NCBI GenBank assembly: GCA_020634885.1
Contig: JACKAW010000005.1
Location: forward strand, 248,001-312,000
Reading direction: 5' to 3'
Length of the DNA: 64,000 nucleotides
Origin: Anaerolineales bacterium
Lineage (GTDB): Bacteria > Chloroflexota > Anaerolineae > Anaerolineales > Villigracilaceae
How positions within the stretch are numbered: position 1 is the first letter of the stretch; the number at the start of each line of letters is the position of its first letter. A model generated the notes under the pieces. That model saw only the letters and a list, made by a program, of their open reading frames with translations. It was not told where the DNA came from and ran no database searches. This document shows positions 40,367 through 49,549 of this stretch, one piece after another. Both the position numbers and the translations under genes were made by a program.

Positions 40367-41716
40367 TTACTCTTCCACATACGGCACATAATCGGCGCGG
40401 GCAATGCCTTGTTTGATGGCTGTCTCTGCCACGGCGCGGGCAACTGCCTGGTGAACTTTCTTTTCAAGCGGGCTTGGCACCAACTCCCCAGCGGGGGTCA
40501 TGTTTGAAATGGTCTCTGCCGCCGCAACGAGCATCTCCTGGGTAATGCGCGGCGAGTTCGAATCCACAGCGCCGCGAAAGATTCCGGGGAAGCCCAATAC
40601 ATTGTTCACAGATTTGCCATCCGCCGCGAACGCTGCGCCGCGCTCCATTGCCAGCGCCGGGTCGATCTCTGAATTCGGGTTCGAGAGCGCGAGGATGATC
40701 TGCCCCTTGCGCACCATCTCTGGCTTGATGAGGTTTGGCGCGCCGGTGGTTGCCACCACAATATCGCAAGTTGCCATGATGTCCTTCAGATTGGATTTTA
40801 TGCCGCCCAAATTTTCAAAGCGACTCAACGCCTCTGGACTTAAATCTGCCCCGTGAACCGGATTCCCCGTCAGCCGCATCAACATCTGACCGATAGCCTG
40901 CCCAGCCGCCCCAAGCCCAATCTGCCCGATGACGGCTTTCTTCAAGTCTTTCTTTGCTTCTCGGGCGGCGGTTAGTAGTGCGGCAGTGGTTACCACCGCT
41001 GTGCCGTGCTGGTCATCATGCAAGACGGGAATATCGAGCATGGCTTGTAATCTTTCTTCAATTTCAAAACAACGCGGCGCAGAAATATCTTCCAGTTGAA
41101 TGGCGGCAAAGGTCGGGGCAATGGCGGCAATGGTGTTGACGATCTCATCGGTATCTTTTGTATTTAATAAAATTGGAATACCCGAAAGCCCCACCAGAGA
41201 TTCCATCAGCATGGCTTTGCCTTCCATTACCGGCATACCTGCCACGGCGCCAATATCGCCCAAGCCCAGTACTGCCGTACCGTCTGTCACAATCGCCACC
41301 ATGTGGCTGATGCTCGTATACAGACGGGCTTGCGAAGGGTCTTTTGCAATTCGCATACAAACTTCTGCCACGCCCGGGGTGTACACCCGCCGCAGTGTGG
41401 TTAATGATTCAATTGGGTAGCGCGAGCGGATGGCGATCTTGCCTTTTTGGTGCAGTTCCAGCACTTCATCGCGTACTTCGATGATTTTTGTGCCTTCATT
41501 ACTTTCCATTGCGGCGAGAACAGCAATGAGGACGGTTTCGTCCTCGACGGTGATGGTGATATCGCGTACAACATGTTGTGAGGTCTCGGTCAGCATGACC
41601 ATGCTGCCGATGTTGCCGCCTGATTCGGCGATGGCGGTTAGTAACTTGGCGAGCACCCCCTTTTTTTGTGAATTACGGACACGCACAATTCGCATGATCT
41701 TTTGTTCCCAAGCCAT
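40367..41716 (-). CDS. Malic enzyme with N-terminal ACT domain
   Basis: 449 residues. The first 80 form an ACT-like regulatory domain (MRIVRVRNSQKKGVLAKLL; GGNIGSMVMLTETS), which may bind an amino acid. The catalytic part has YTPGVAEVCMRI, DGTAVLGLGDIGAVAGMPVMEGKA, HDDQHGTAVVTTAALL and the NAD(P) site IGQIGLGAAGQAIGQ. It decarboxylates malate to pyruvate with NAD(P)H formation. The short form with ACT is common in Gram-positive-like lineages. GGAG precedes the ATG. Confidence 0.93.
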   Translation of the reverse strand: MAWEQKIMRIVRVRNSQKKGVLAKLLTAIAESGGNIGSMVMLTETSQHVVRDITITVEDETVLIAVLAAMESNEGTKIIEVRDEVLELHQKGKIAIRSRYPIESLTTLRRVYTPGVAEVCMRIAKDPSQARLYTSISHMVAIVTDGTAVLGLGDIGAVAGMPVMEGKAMLMESLVGLSGIPILLNTKDTDEIVNTIAAIAPTFAAIQLEDISAPRCFEIEERLQAMLDIPVLHDDQHGTAVVTTAALLTAAREAKKDLKKAVIGQIGLGAAGQAIGQMLMRLTGNPVHGADLSPEALSRFENLGGIKSNLKDIMATCDIVVATTGAPNLIKPEMVRKGQIILALSNPNSEIDPALAMERGAAFAADGKSVNNVLGFPGIFRGAVDSNSPRITQEMLVAAAETISNMTPAGELVPSPLEKKVHQAVARAVAETAIKQGIARADYVPYVEE

Positions 41717-41770
41717 GAGTTTCTCCTTTTGTTCCCTTTATTTTAAACCCCAATGCCAGGTTAATAATGT

Positions 41771-41797
41771 TCAGGCGGGGGCATTGCCCCCGCCTGA
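41771..41797. terminator. GC-rich hairpin between the malic enzyme and HAD genes
   Basis: TCAGGCGGGGGCA pairs perfectly with TGCCCCCGCCTGA. Downstream of the HAD gene on the minus strand; there is little T-run. Confidence 0.6.
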
Positions 41798-41807
41798 TGC
41801 GTAGACG

Positions 41808-42524
41808 TTATATCAGCATGTTTCTTAATTCATCGAATGAACGGATGACCGCGCTCTCGCTATCGGGGAAGAGTCCGCTTGGGTCGTAGAGCACAGGCAC
41901 AAGTCCAGCGCGAAGCGAGCCGCGTATGTCTGCAAAGTAGTTGTCGCCGATGTACATCGTTTCATGGGCAGCGCTTCCGGCTAATTCCAATCCGCGTTGA
42001 AAGATGCGCAGGTCTGGTTTGAATGATTGGATCTCGCCGCCTGCCAGGGAAAAATCGAAGTAGCGGTCGAGCTTTAGTTCTTGCAGGTCTTTGGTGAGCG
42101 GTTCGTCGCGGTTGGATACCACGCCGAGTTTGTAACCGGCATCTTTCAGGTGAGTGAGTGTTGGGTGGACATTTGGCGAGATGCGGGTTTCGGGTTTGTA
42201 GTTGGCGCCCATGTGTGCAGAAACCTCAGGCGCGAGTTCTTCGGCTTGTTGATTGCCAAGACCCAGTGAAACCAGCCTGCGGCGTGAAAAATTTACCCAG
42301 AAATCTTTTGCGTTGATGGTGTACTTTTTTTTATCTGCCTGTATTTCAAGCGAGTTCGCAAAATAAAAATGCACCCAGCGTGCCGAGCGCAGATCATCTT
42401 CTTCTGAAAAGTGGACGTTGATACTTTTGAGGTAGTCGGTGAAAACTTTTTCACCGGAGGGTGCAAAATGGCATAAGGTGCCGTCGAGATCGAACAGTAC
42501 TGCTTTGATCTTTTTATTTGACAA
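41808..42524 (-). CDS. HAD-superfamily hydrolase
   Basis: 238 residues from TTG 42524 with AGGAG eight bases upstream; the longer open frame overlaps moaA in another frame and is not used. Motif I is AVLFDLDGTLC at the N-terminus (two Asp), motif II VVSNRDE, motif III Lys near FKPDLRIF and motif IV IGDNYFADIRG. The cap inserted after motif I is helical (class I). A small-molecule phosphatase; the substrate is unknown. It follows moaA by 19 nt, so the two are probably one transcript. Confidence 0.88.
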   Translation of the reverse strand: MSNKKIKAVLFDLDGTLCHFAPSGEKVFTDYLKSINVHFSEEDDLRSARWVHFYFANSLEIQADKKKYTINAKDFWVNFSRRRLVSLGLGNQQAEELAPEVSAHMGANYKPETRISPNVHPTLTHLKDAGYKLGVVSNRDEPLTKDLQELKLDRYFDFSLAGGEIQSFKPDLRIFQRGLELAGSAAHETMYIGDNYFADIRGSLRAGLVPVLYDPSGLFPDSESAVIRSFDELRNMLI

Positions 42525-42543
42525 TGTGGTGCTCCTGTTTCTT

Positions 42544-43548
42544 TTAACCGCCGATATGAGACATTTCCACTTTTGGAAGGGGGATGGTGTTTTCAGAACG
42601 GATTTCTGAATAGCGGTCGGCGCGTTTGCCCCAAATGTTTTCGATCTTTGCCGCGATCTCTTCATCGCTTGCGTTGCTTCGCAGCATATCGCGGAAGTCA
42701 TGTCCTTTCACTGCGAACAGGCAGGTGTACAGGCTGCCTTCTGCTGAAAGGCGGGCGCGGTTGCAATCACGACAAAAAGCCTGTGTGACCGATGCGATCA
42801 CGCCGATCTCACCCGTGCCGTCTTTGTAACGCCAGCGCTCTGCCACTTCGCCGCGATAGTTCGGGTCCGCGGGTTCGAGCGGCATTTCGGCATTGATAAT
42901 TTTGACGATCTCTTTTGCAGAAACCATATCGTCCATGCGCCAGCCGTTGGTGTGTCCTACATCCATATATTCGATGAAGCGCAGGATGAAGCCTTTTTCA
43001 CGGAAGAAGCGTGCCATGGGTAAAATGCTCTCTTCGTTCACGCCGCGTTTGACAACCATGTTTACCTTGATCGGTTCCAGTCCGGCGGCTTTGGCGGCAT
43101 CCATGCCTTCGATCACTTTTTCAACAGGGAAATCCACATCGTTCATGGATTTGAATATTTTGTTATCCAGTGAGTCGAGGCTGATGGTGACGCGCTTCAG
43201 ACCCGCCTTTTTGAGCTGTTCGGCGAAACGGGGCAGGAGCGAACCATTGGTGGTCATCGTCAGGTCGAGGTCTGGGATCTGCGAAAGCATGGCGATGAGA
43301 TCGGGAAAGTCTTTGCGGACAAGCGGCTCGCCGCCGGTGAGCCGGATCTTTTTTACGCCAAAGGAAGTAAAAACACGCGCAAGACGGGTGATCTCTTCGA
43401 AGGTCAATACCTTGTCACGATTGAGAAATTGGTAATTGGGTCCGAACACTTCCTTCGGCATACAGTACACACAGCGGAAGTTGCATCGGTCTGTAACAGA
43501 AATGCGGAGGTCGCGCAGGGGACGGTTTAAGGTATCAAGCAGGGTCAT
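42544..43548 (-). CDS. moaA: GTP 3',8-cyclase MoaA
   Basis: 334 residues from ATG 43548 (AAGGA upstream); the open frame runs much further upstream without support. Radical-SAM cluster Cys22, Cys26, Cys29 (CNFRCVYC); second cluster CRDCNRARLSAEGSLYTC in the C-terminal part, and the conserved C-terminal Gly-Gly needed for activity. It makes the first intermediate of molybdenum cofactor from GTP. No other moa genes are near. A TATAAT box lies at 43583-43588 on the minus strand. Confidence 0.95.
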   Translation of the reverse strand: MTLLDTLNRPLRDLRISVTDRCNFRCVYCMPKEVFGPNYQFLNRDKVLTFEEITRLARVFTSFGVKKIRLTGGEPLVRKDFPDLIAMLSQIPDLDLTMTTNGSLLPRFAEQLKKAGLKRVTISLDSLDNKIFKSMNDVDFPVEKVIEGMDAAKAAGLEPIKVNMVVKRGVNEESILPMARFFREKGFILRFIEYMDVGHTNGWRMDDMVSAKEIVKIINAEMPLEPADPNYRGEVAERWRYKDGTGEIGVIASVTQAFCRDCNRARLSAEGSLYTCLFAVKGHDFRDMLRSNASDEEIAAKIENIWGKRADRYSEIRSENTIPLPKVEMSHIGG

Positions 43549-43663
43549 GGGGGAATCCTTGAGGTAGGAATCAAGTTCCGCGATTATAACAACAATATGA
43601 CCTACGCAAAATTCACCTTGATAAAGTTGAGATTTTTTGCTTTTTATCCAAGGGAGCGGAGAA

Positions 43664-44593
43664 TTAATCGTAACGAATGGGTTCCACGTCCCGTTTTTGT
43701 TCGTCTTGTTTTTTTCTTTCTCTTGCATAGTAGAAGGTCTCACGCAGTTGAGGCGTAACCAAACTGGTTTCGCGGTGTCCCATGCGGGTTCCGTGAAATT
43801 GGGCAAAACGAAACCAAACAATGGAGGCAAAACTTTTTATCAGCACACCGTCCAGCGCTGCGTGCCATAGGTCGCTGAAAATGTTTGTGACGGTCAGGCG
43901 GATGAAATCATAAAAATTAAAATGCGCTTCGGGGTACATGCGTCGCAGCGCCATGGCTTCACGGCGATAACGGTTGTATACGCCTTTGGGCGTTTCGTTG
44001 TGGATGTGTACGATCTCAGCTTCGGCAATGTAAGCGATCTTATATCCCTGTTCTTTTGCCCATTTGCTCCACTCCAGGTCTTCCAAGCCGGTCAGGGTTT
44101 CATCGTAGGGATGTTGTTCCCACAAACTTTTGCGGATGGCAGCATTGGCGTTGTTGCAAAAAGCGGTCGCCTGATCTAGGATGCTTGTATCGGGATACCA
44201 TTGATGAAAGATCTGGTGTTCGGAATATTTTGAGTTTTTGTAGCCGCGCTGTTTGCCATAGGCAAGGGCGATTTTTTCATCTTGAAATGGTTTTAGCAGG
44301 GCTTCCAGCCAATCGGGGTAGACGGGGTAAACGTGCGCACTGGCAATGACAATGAATTCACGGCTCGCAGAGCGGACCCCAAGGTTGAGCGACCGCCCAA
44401 ACGTAAACTCCGCTGAGGGGATGTGGACGACCTTGGCGCCGTGTGATTCGGCGATTGCCACGGTAGAGTCTGTGGAGCCTGAATCGACAAGGATGATCTC
44501 CACATCGTTAACCGTTTGCTGTTTTAACCCTTCCAGCAAACGCCCGATGTATTTTTCTTCGTTGTATGCGCGAATGACAATGGAACAGTTCAT
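43664..44593 (-). CDS. Glycosyltransferase family 2
   Basis: 309 residues from ATG 44593 (MNCSIVIRAYNEEKYIG); the frame extends upstream into a MITE-like element and is not used. GT-A fold: IVIRAYNEEKYIGRLLEGL, VEIILVDSGSTDSTVAIA and the metal-binding region near SAHVYPV; later ETLTGLEDLEWSKWAKEQGY gives the ED acceptor motif typical of rhamnosyl-type GT2. The end has no membrane helices. It probably adds a sugar to a surface glycan or lipid. Confidence 0.9.
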   Translation of the reverse strand: MNCSIVIRAYNEEKYIGRLLEGLKQQTVNDVEIILVDSGSTDSTVAIAESHGAKVVHIPSAEFTFGRSLNLGVRSASREFIVIASAHVYPVYPDWLEALLKPFQDEKIALAYGKQRGYKNSKYSEHQIFHQWYPDTSILDQATAFCNNANAAIRKSLWEQHPYDETLTGLEDLEWSKWAKEQGYKIAYIAEAEIVHIHNETPKGVYNRYRREAMALRRMYPEAHFNFYDFIRLTVTNIFSDLWHAALDGVLIKSFASIVWFRFAQFHGTRMGHRETSLVTPQLRETFYYARERKKQDEQKRDVEPIRYD

Positions 44594-44628
44594 GATTGAA
44601 ATGACATAGGTGCTTGTTTGAATTTTAG

Positions 44629-44755
44629 GTAACTGCTCAGTATTGTAATACTCGACGGAGTATCGGACGGGCTGAAGCCCCGCCTCAGTTCGTGGAAGTC
44701 TGCTAAAGCAGACTCTATCATCCGTTCCGCGAATCATGGCTCCCTGAGCAGTTAC
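44629..44755. mobile_element. MITE-like element with 12-bp terminal inverted repeats
   Basis: Perfect TIRs GTAACTGCTCAG (44629-44640) and CTGAGCAGTTAC (44744-44755). ATTTTAG flanks it directly on the left (44622-44628) and one base from the right end (44757-44763), consistent with a target-site duplication. Internal palindromes GGGCTGAAGCCC and GTCTGCTAAAGCAGAC are present. There is no ORF, so it would need a transposase in trans. Confidence 0.6.
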
Positions 44756-44770
44756 GATTTTAGAGTGATA

Positions 44771-44811
44771 AAAAAGGTGACAGTCACTTGAGTAAGAAGC
44801 GCTGTCACCTT
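44771..44811 (-). terminator. Terminator of the SH3 lipoprotein gene
   Basis: AAGGTGACAG (44774-44783) pairs with CTGTCACCTT (44802-44811). On the minus strand the stem is followed by a T-run. Confidence 0.75.
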
Positions 44812-44828
44812 AATATAACAGTAAAAGG

Positions 44829-45530
44829 TTATGGATTGCAGCTTACGGGGAATGTAACCTGCTCCACCATCTCGTTTGGCGTGAGTATTTTCAGCTTCAC
44901 CCAGTAATCATTGGGTGAGTTGATCTGGTAAAACTCGTTAATGACCTGTGTGCCCGCTTCTTCGAAAATGAGCGTGCCTACATCTGAAATTGCGCCTGTG
45001 CTGGCTTCCCATTGCCAGGTGAAGAGGGTGGGTCCATTGGCTGTGATGGCAGCTTCAAAGAAGACCGTCTGCGGGAAGTCTGTGCAGGCAACCGAGATGC
45101 GGTTGGGTTCCACGCGCAGGTCGGCTTTTGTGATGGTGACGAAAGGCGCCGGGGCTACCGCTAAAAGGGATATATCGCCCGCTGCTTCGGTCACTTCAGA
45201 TGAAACCCAGCAAGTGCCGCCCGGGTTGATGGGGTCATCCACTTGCAGCCAGGTGGATGTTTCGTTGCGTCCTACGGCGTTGAGGGTGCGTCCCTGTTTG
45301 ATCTCATTCAGACTCAAGTACACGGTGTTGGGTCCAAACCGGCAGTTGGCAAGTTCGGCAGTCACTTGCACAGGGATTTCAACCGGTGTTGGCGTGGGGG
45401 GGACTGGTGTCGGGGTGAGTGGGGCTTGGGTGGCTGTGGCAGCTTCGAGCGTGGGAAGAGGCGTAGGCGTCCCTGTGCCAGAGCACCCAGCTATAGCGAT
45501 CAGTCCTGCTAACAGGACAAGGCGGTTCAT
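44829..45530 (-). CDS. Lipoprotein with SH3-like domain
   Basis: 233 residues. Lipobox IAGC with Cys16, then a Thr/Pro-rich linker to about residue 52. Residues about 55-110 resemble a bacterial SH3 module (LANCRFGPNTVYLSLNEIKQGRTLNAVGR; WLQVDDP; CWVSSEV), as in envelope proteins that bind wall polymers. The remaining part is a beta-rich domain without a known motif. Displayed on the outer face of the cell membrane. GAGG precedes the ATG. Confidence 0.75.
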   Translation of the reverse strand: MNRLVLLAGLIAIAGCSGTGTPTPLPTLEAATATQAPLTPTPVPPTPTPVEIPVQVTAELANCRFGPNTVYLSLNEIKQGRTLNAVGRNETSTWLQVDDPINPGGTCWVSSEVTEAAGDISLLAVAPAPFVTITKADLRVEPNRISVACTDFPQTVFFEAAITANGPTLFTWQWEASTGAISDVGTLIFEEAGTQVINEFYQINSPNDYWVKLKILTPNEMVEQVTFPVSCNP

Positions 45531-45656
45531 TTTTCCTCTCTTTCATAGTTTGGTTCTGTAATCTCCATCGGCGTTGGAGAAAGGGGGCTTTTGTTTGGAT
45601 CACCCTCTATATTTATTTTACTGTAACAATAAATTTGGCATTTCGATGCGCGTTAT

Positions 45657-45686
45657 TTGCCGGACAGGGATAATCAGTTCTATAAT
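45657..45686 (+). promoter_or_regulatory. Promoter of the DinB operon
   Basis: TTGCCG (45657-45662), 18-bp spacer, TATAAT (45681-45686), followed by an AAAGGAG Shine-Dalgarno and ATG at 45707. Confidence 0.55.
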
Positions 45687-45706
45687 ATCTTTTTAAAGGA
45701 GATGCC

Positions 45707-46162
45707 ATGTCTGAAGATTTTAGAAATAACCTGTTGAAGTTGATGACCGAAACATTCGAGGAGCCTTTGGGAATTTATCTCGATAAGAACACAGCCCTCT
45801 TTCAAACCCTTGAAACGATATCGGCTGAAGAAGCATCGATACCGGTTGGGAAGAAATGCGCATCGCTCGCTGCGCAGGTGGCGCATGTTACATTTTTTAT
45901 TGAATCGTTCGAGCGGTTCGCTTTGCAAGGTGATGCCAGCCCAAGAGATTGGGGCGAAATTTGGCGCACAGTGGAAAAGGTCTCGCCGCAGGAATGGGAT
46001 GCGTACAAAACCAATTTGCAGGCTGCGTATGTGCGTATGAAGAAACTTTTTAGCGAAAACCCCATGTGGAATGAAGATACCATTGGCGGTGCGCTTTCGA
46101 TTGTGGTGCATACTGCCTATCATCTGGGCGAAATTCGCCAGGCGTTGTGTACCCTGAAATAG
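45707..46162 (+). CDS. DinB-like four-helix protein
   Basis: 151 residues, helical. His residues in LAAQVAHVTFFIESF and the pair in SIVVHTAYHLGEIRQAL match the three-His metal site of the DinB/YfiT family. Related proteins are metal-dependent thiol transferases or have unknown roles. Good AAAGGAG site. First of four same-strand genes (flavin-like oxidase, HD hydrolase, M1 peptidase) with short gaps. Confidence 0.8.
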   Translation: MSEDFRNNLLKLMTETFEEPLGIYLDKNTALFQTLETISAEEASIPVGKKCASLAAQVAHVTFFIESFERFALQGDASPRDWGEIWRTVEKVSPQEWDAYKTNLQAAYVRMKKLFSENPMWNEDTIGGALSIVVHTAYHLGEIRQALCTLK

Positions 46163-46197
46163 TCTGTCAAAAAAAGCTGAACTCAAATGGAGAGAAT

Positions 46198-46620
46198 ATG
46201 ATCGATTTCAAATCTAAACTCGGGCGCAAGGCAATGCGTCACCTTAAGCAGGAATACTTTATCTGGCTGACCACAACCGCTTCAAATGGGACTCCGCAGC
46301 CGCGCCCGGTCTGGTTTGTTTTGGAAGGCGATACGCTCTTAATTTACAGCCAGCCAGGCGCATACAAACTGAAACACATCATCAATAACCCGAATGTGTC
46401 TTTGCATTTCAACACCCCCGACCCAAAAGGGGAGGAGGATGTGATCGTGTTCACTGGCACCGCGAAGATCGATCCAAAAGCCAACCTTGTGAACAAGAAC
46501 AATGCTTACTTGCGTAAATATCGCACAGGGATTACGGGGTTGAATTCCACACCGCAACAATTTACACAGGACTATTCCACCGCCATTCGCATCCAACTCA
46601 CATCCCTGCGGGGCTGGTGA
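46198..46620 (+). CDS. PPOX-class F420/flavin-dependent enzyme (TIGR03667-like)
   Basis: 140 residues from ATG 46198 (GAGAG upstream); the upstream ATG at 46147 lies in the previous gene. Split-barrel fold of pyridoxamine-phosphate-oxidase relatives: YFIWLTTTASNGTPQPRPVWFVLEGDTLLIYSQPG is cut here into strands, with KLKHIINNPNVSLHF after it. It fits the F420-type group with a conserved C-terminal SLRGW. The cofactor (F420 or FMN) and substrate are not proven. The next gene starts one base after the stop. Confidence 0.8.
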   Translation: MIDFKSKLGRKAMRHLKQEYFIWLTTTASNGTPQPRPVWFVLEGDTLLIYSQPGAYKLKHIINNPNVSLHFNTPDPKGEEDVIVFTGTAKIDPKANLVNKNNAYLRKYRTGITGLNSTPQQFTQDYSTAIRIQLTSLRGW

Positions 46621-46621
46621 T

Positions 46622-47278
46622 ATGACCAACGACCAGATCATTCAAAAGACCGCCGAATTCATTAAGCAGGAATTCTCAGATGATTCATCGGGGCACGATT
46701 GGTGGCACATCTACCGTGTGTGGAAGAATGCCCTTGCCATTTGCAAGATCGAAAAAGCCGATCTTTTTCTCGTTCAGCTTGCCGCACTTTTGCACGATCT
46801 GGATGATTGGAAGTTCAACGAAAGCGGCGATGAAACCCCGCTTCGCGCCAAAGCGTGGCTTGAATCTTGTAACGTAGACTCAGCCGTCACCGACGCAGTT
46901 TGCCGCATCATCATGCATGTTTCGTACAAAGGCGCCGGTGTGGAAAATAAAATGGACTCGCTCGAAGGCTTCATCGTCCAAGATGCCGACCGGCTTGACG
47001 CCATTGGCGCCATTGGTGTCGGGCGGGCTTTCGCCTATGGCGGCTACAAGAACCGTCCGCTTTATGACCCTGATTCACCGCCCGCCATGCACGCCAGTTT
47101 TGAAGAATATAAGAACAGCAAAAGCGCAACCATCAATCACTTTTACGAAAAACTGCTCCTGCTCAAAGAACGTATGAATACCGCAACCGCCAAACAGATT
47201 GCCCAGGAACGACATGATGTGATGGTGAGATTTTTAGATCAGTTCATGTTGGAGTGGGAAGGGCAGGATATTCAATGA
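46622..47278 (+). CDS. HD-domain phosphohydrolase
   Basis: 218 residues. Metal ligands of the HD fold: HDWWHIYRVW (His-Asp near residue 25), AALLHDLDDWKF near 58-70 and VQDADRLDAIGAIG near 118. It resembles the YedJ-type nucleotide phosphohydrolases. The substrate is unknown. The stop overlaps the start of the M1 peptidase gene by four bases. Confidence 0.87.
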   Translation: MTNDQIIQKTAEFIKQEFSDDSSGHDWWHIYRVWKNALAICKIEKADLFLVQLAALLHDLDDWKFNESGDETPLRAKAWLESCNVDSAVTDAVCRIIMHVSYKGAGVENKMDSLEGFIVQDADRLDAIGAIGVGRAFAYGGYKNRPLYDPDSPPAMHASFEEYKNSKSATINHFYEKLLLLKERMNTATAKQIAQERHDVMVRFLDQFMLEWEGQDIQ

Positions 47279-48759
47279 AAAAACAAACCCCTTTTCTCGT
47301 CAGTCTTCTTTTTGTTTTGCTCGCATGTCAAACGGTCGTTCCCGCCGTCGCGCCCTCTGTTGAGCAAACCGAACCGCCCGAGGTGGGAACCATTCCCACC
47401 GAAGAACCTGCCCAGTTCCCTGCCGACCCGCACGCGGGCGCACCAGGCATGGGCGATTCGTATTATCCTAATTTTGGCAACGGCGGGTACGATGCCCTTC
47501 ACTACGTCCTTGATATTACGATCAAAGATGTTGCTTCGAGTGAGCTTGAAGCAGTTACCACCATCGAAGCAACCGCCACCCAGGACTTAATGCGCTTCAA
47601 CCTTGATTTTGCCGGATTCAACATCACAAGCATCACTGTCAACGACGAAGCGGCACAGTTCGAGCGCAACGCTCAGGAACTGACCATCATCCCTGCACAA
47701 ATGCTAGCCGAAGGCGAGGAATTCACCGTTGCTGTAACGTATCACGGTATTCCCTCTCCAATGATCTCCGTCGCCTTGCCCTTCCCTACCGGCTGGGTTG
47801 CATACGAAAATGGCATCTTCGTCCTGAGCGAACCCGATGGATCGGCAAGTTTTTATCCGGTCAATGACCACCCGCTCGACAAGGCAACCTATACCATCAT
47901 TGTCACCGTCCCCAAGCCCTGGGAAGCCGCCGCCAATGGAGTGCTGCAAAGCGAAACCGATAACGGCGATTCGACCACCTACACCTTCACCGTCCGCGAC
48001 CCCATGGCAAGTTACCTTACCACCATCAACGTCAACGACTTTGAAGTGGAAACCATGGTATCTCCGGCGGGCATTCCCATCCGCAATTATTACGCCACCA
48101 GCCTGCCCGATGACATCAACAAACCTTTTGCGCGTCAGGGTGAAATGATCGACTACTTCAGCGAACTCTTTGGACCCTACCCATTTGAAGTGTATGGCTC
48201 GCTTGTGATGGATACCGAATTCGGCGCCGCACTCGAGAACCAAACCCTCTCCATTTTTGGGATCGATATGGTTTCGCCCAACGACCTCGAAGAAAGCGAA
48301 GCGGTCGTCGCGCACGAACTTGCCCACCAATGGTTTGGAGATAGTATCAGCGTAGCCGATTGGAGCGACATCTGGCTCAACGAAGGCTTTGCATCATACA
48401 GCGAAGCCCTTTGGCTTGAATACGATTACGGTGAAGAAGGGGTTAACGAATGGGTGGACTATTACTATGAGGATGTAAAAAACTACCCCGAGTTTTACCC
48501 CCCGCCCGGCGACCCTGCCCCGAACGATCTCTTTAATGGCGGCGTATATATTCGCGGCGGGCTGACCCTCCACGCCCTGCGGCTTGAAGTGGGTGATGAT
48601 GCTTTTTTTGAGATCATCCGCACCTACTACGACCGCTACAAATACAGCAATGCATCCACAGAAGATTTCATCGCTGTAGCCGAGGAGGTCAGCGGAGAAG
48701 ATTTGGAAGGATTCTTCGACGCCTGGCTGTACGATGAGCAACTACCAGAACTTCCATAG
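47275..48759 (+). CDS. M1-family aminopeptidase lipoprotein, third copy
   Basis: 494 residues from ATG 47275; lipobox LLAC near residue 18. The zinc site is HELAHQWFGD at 347-356 with the third ligand in WLNEGFASYSE (HExxH-x18-E). The upstream exopeptidase motif appears as GAALENQ, closer to the classical GxMEN than in the copies at 5382 and 6875, so aminopeptidase activity is more likely. The linker is short. It degrades peptides at the cell surface. A perfect hairpin follows the stop. Confidence 0.9.
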   Translation: MKKQTPFLVSLLFVLLACQTVVPAVAPSVEQTEPPEVGTIPTEEPAQFPADPHAGAPGMGDSYYPNFGNGGYDALHYVLDITIKDVASSELEAVTTIEATATQDLMRFNLDFAGFNITSITVNDEAAQFERNAQELTIIPAQMLAEGEEFTVAVTYHGIPSPMISVALPFPTGWVAYENGIFVLSEPDGSASFYPVNDHPLDKATYTIIVTVPKPWEAAANGVLQSETDNGDSTTYTFTVRDPMASYLTTINVNDFEVETMVSPAGIPIRNYYATSLPDDINKPFARQGEMIDYFSELFGPYPFEVYGSLVMDTEFGAALENQTLSIFGIDMVSPNDLEESEAVVAHELAHQWFGDSISVADWSDIWLNEGFASYSEALWLEYDYGEEGVNEWVDYYYEDVKNYPEFYPPPGDPAPNDLFNGGVYIRGGLTLHALRLEVGDDAFFEIIRTYYDRYKYSNASTEDFIAVAEEVSGEDLEGFFDAWLYDEQLPELP

Positions 48760-48762
48760 GAT

Positions 48763-48801
48763 AAAAGAGACAGTCGCCTCGCAAGGTGACTGTCTCTTTT
48801 T
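48763..48801 (+). terminator. Terminator after the third M1 gene
   Basis: 16-bp stem with one G-T pair (48763-48778 and 48785-48800), ending in a T-run. The core GACAGTC.CC..GGTGACTGTC resembles the hairpin at 9174. Confidence 0.8.
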
Positions 48802-48846
48802 CACGCTTCAAACTTAACCGTAAGACTGATTCAGCGCTTCAAACCA

Positions 48847-49491
48847 TTACCCACCCGATAGCATTTTCCTCACAATCGGCGTCAGCCCTGCAAAGAAAAA
48901 TTCCACCGCGATCACCATTACGATCAAACCCATTAATCGCAGCATTACTTTATTACCGTTCTCGCCAATAATATGCGTGACCTGCTTCGCTCCGAGCAAA
49001 AGTAAATAGGTGAACAACATAATGCCTGCAAGTACCCCAATCACGATGCTTTGCTCCACTAACGTTTCGGCTTCGTTCATCAAAAGAATGGCAGTTGTGA
49101 TCGCGCCGGGTCCACAGATAATGGGGATGCCCAGCGGCGTGATGGCAATATCGTTGATATATTCGTGATTGGTCTCGTCGTCGAACTGGGTGCGGGTCAG
49201 GCGGGCTTGCAGCATTTCGTAGCCCATAAAGAAAAAGATCACGCCGCCCACCACTCGCAGACTATCCACTGAGATGGAAAAGAATCGGAATATCCACTGA
49301 CCCGTGAGGGCGAATGCCAACAAAATGGATGCACCGGTAAAAGTCGCTTTTCGCGCCACACGGTGAGATTCATGCGGCGAGAGTTTGGCGGTCATGGCGG
49401 TGAACACCGGCACCACCCCAATGGGGTTGACCATGGTGAACATGGAAACAAAACTGAGTAAGGCAAATTCGAGAATGGGAGAAGCTGTCAT
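48847..49491 (-). CDS. MarC-family integral membrane protein
   Basis: 214 residues from ATG 49491; a longer frame upstream would cross the T-box promoter. Six hydrophobic segments; landmarks TMVNPIGVVPVFTAMT near 17 and ITPLGIPIICGPGAIT near 115, typical of MarC/UPF0056. The physiological substrate is unclear for this family. TAAAAT ends 7 nt before the ATG on the minus strand, without a Shine-Dalgarno, so the mRNA may be leaderless. Confidence 0.9.
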   Translation of the reverse strand: MTASPILEFALLSFVSMFTMVNPIGVVPVFTAMTAKLSPHESHRVARKATFTGASILLAFALTGQWIFRFFSISVDSLRVVGGVIFFFMGYEMLQARLTRTQFDDETNHEYINDIAITPLGIPIICGPGAITTAILLMNEAETLVEQSIVIGVLAGIMLFTYLLLLGAKQVTHIIGENGNKVMLRLMGLIVMVIAVEFFFAGLTPIVRKMLSGG

Positions 49492-49515
49492 AACGTTGAT
49501 TTTACCTGTCCCCAC

Positions 49516-49543
49516 TTGACAGGAGAATGATTCCGCAGATAAT
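49516..49543 (+). promoter_or_regulatory. Promoter of the pheST T-box transcript
   Basis: TTGACA (49516-49521), 16-bp spacer, GATAAT (49538-49543). Confidence 0.65.
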
Positions 49544-49549
49544 AAGCGC

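Noticed and set aside
42525..42701. Longer N-terminus for the HAD hydrolase
   Set aside because: It would overlap moaA codons in a different frame, and TTG 42524 has AGGAG and gives the normal HAD start.
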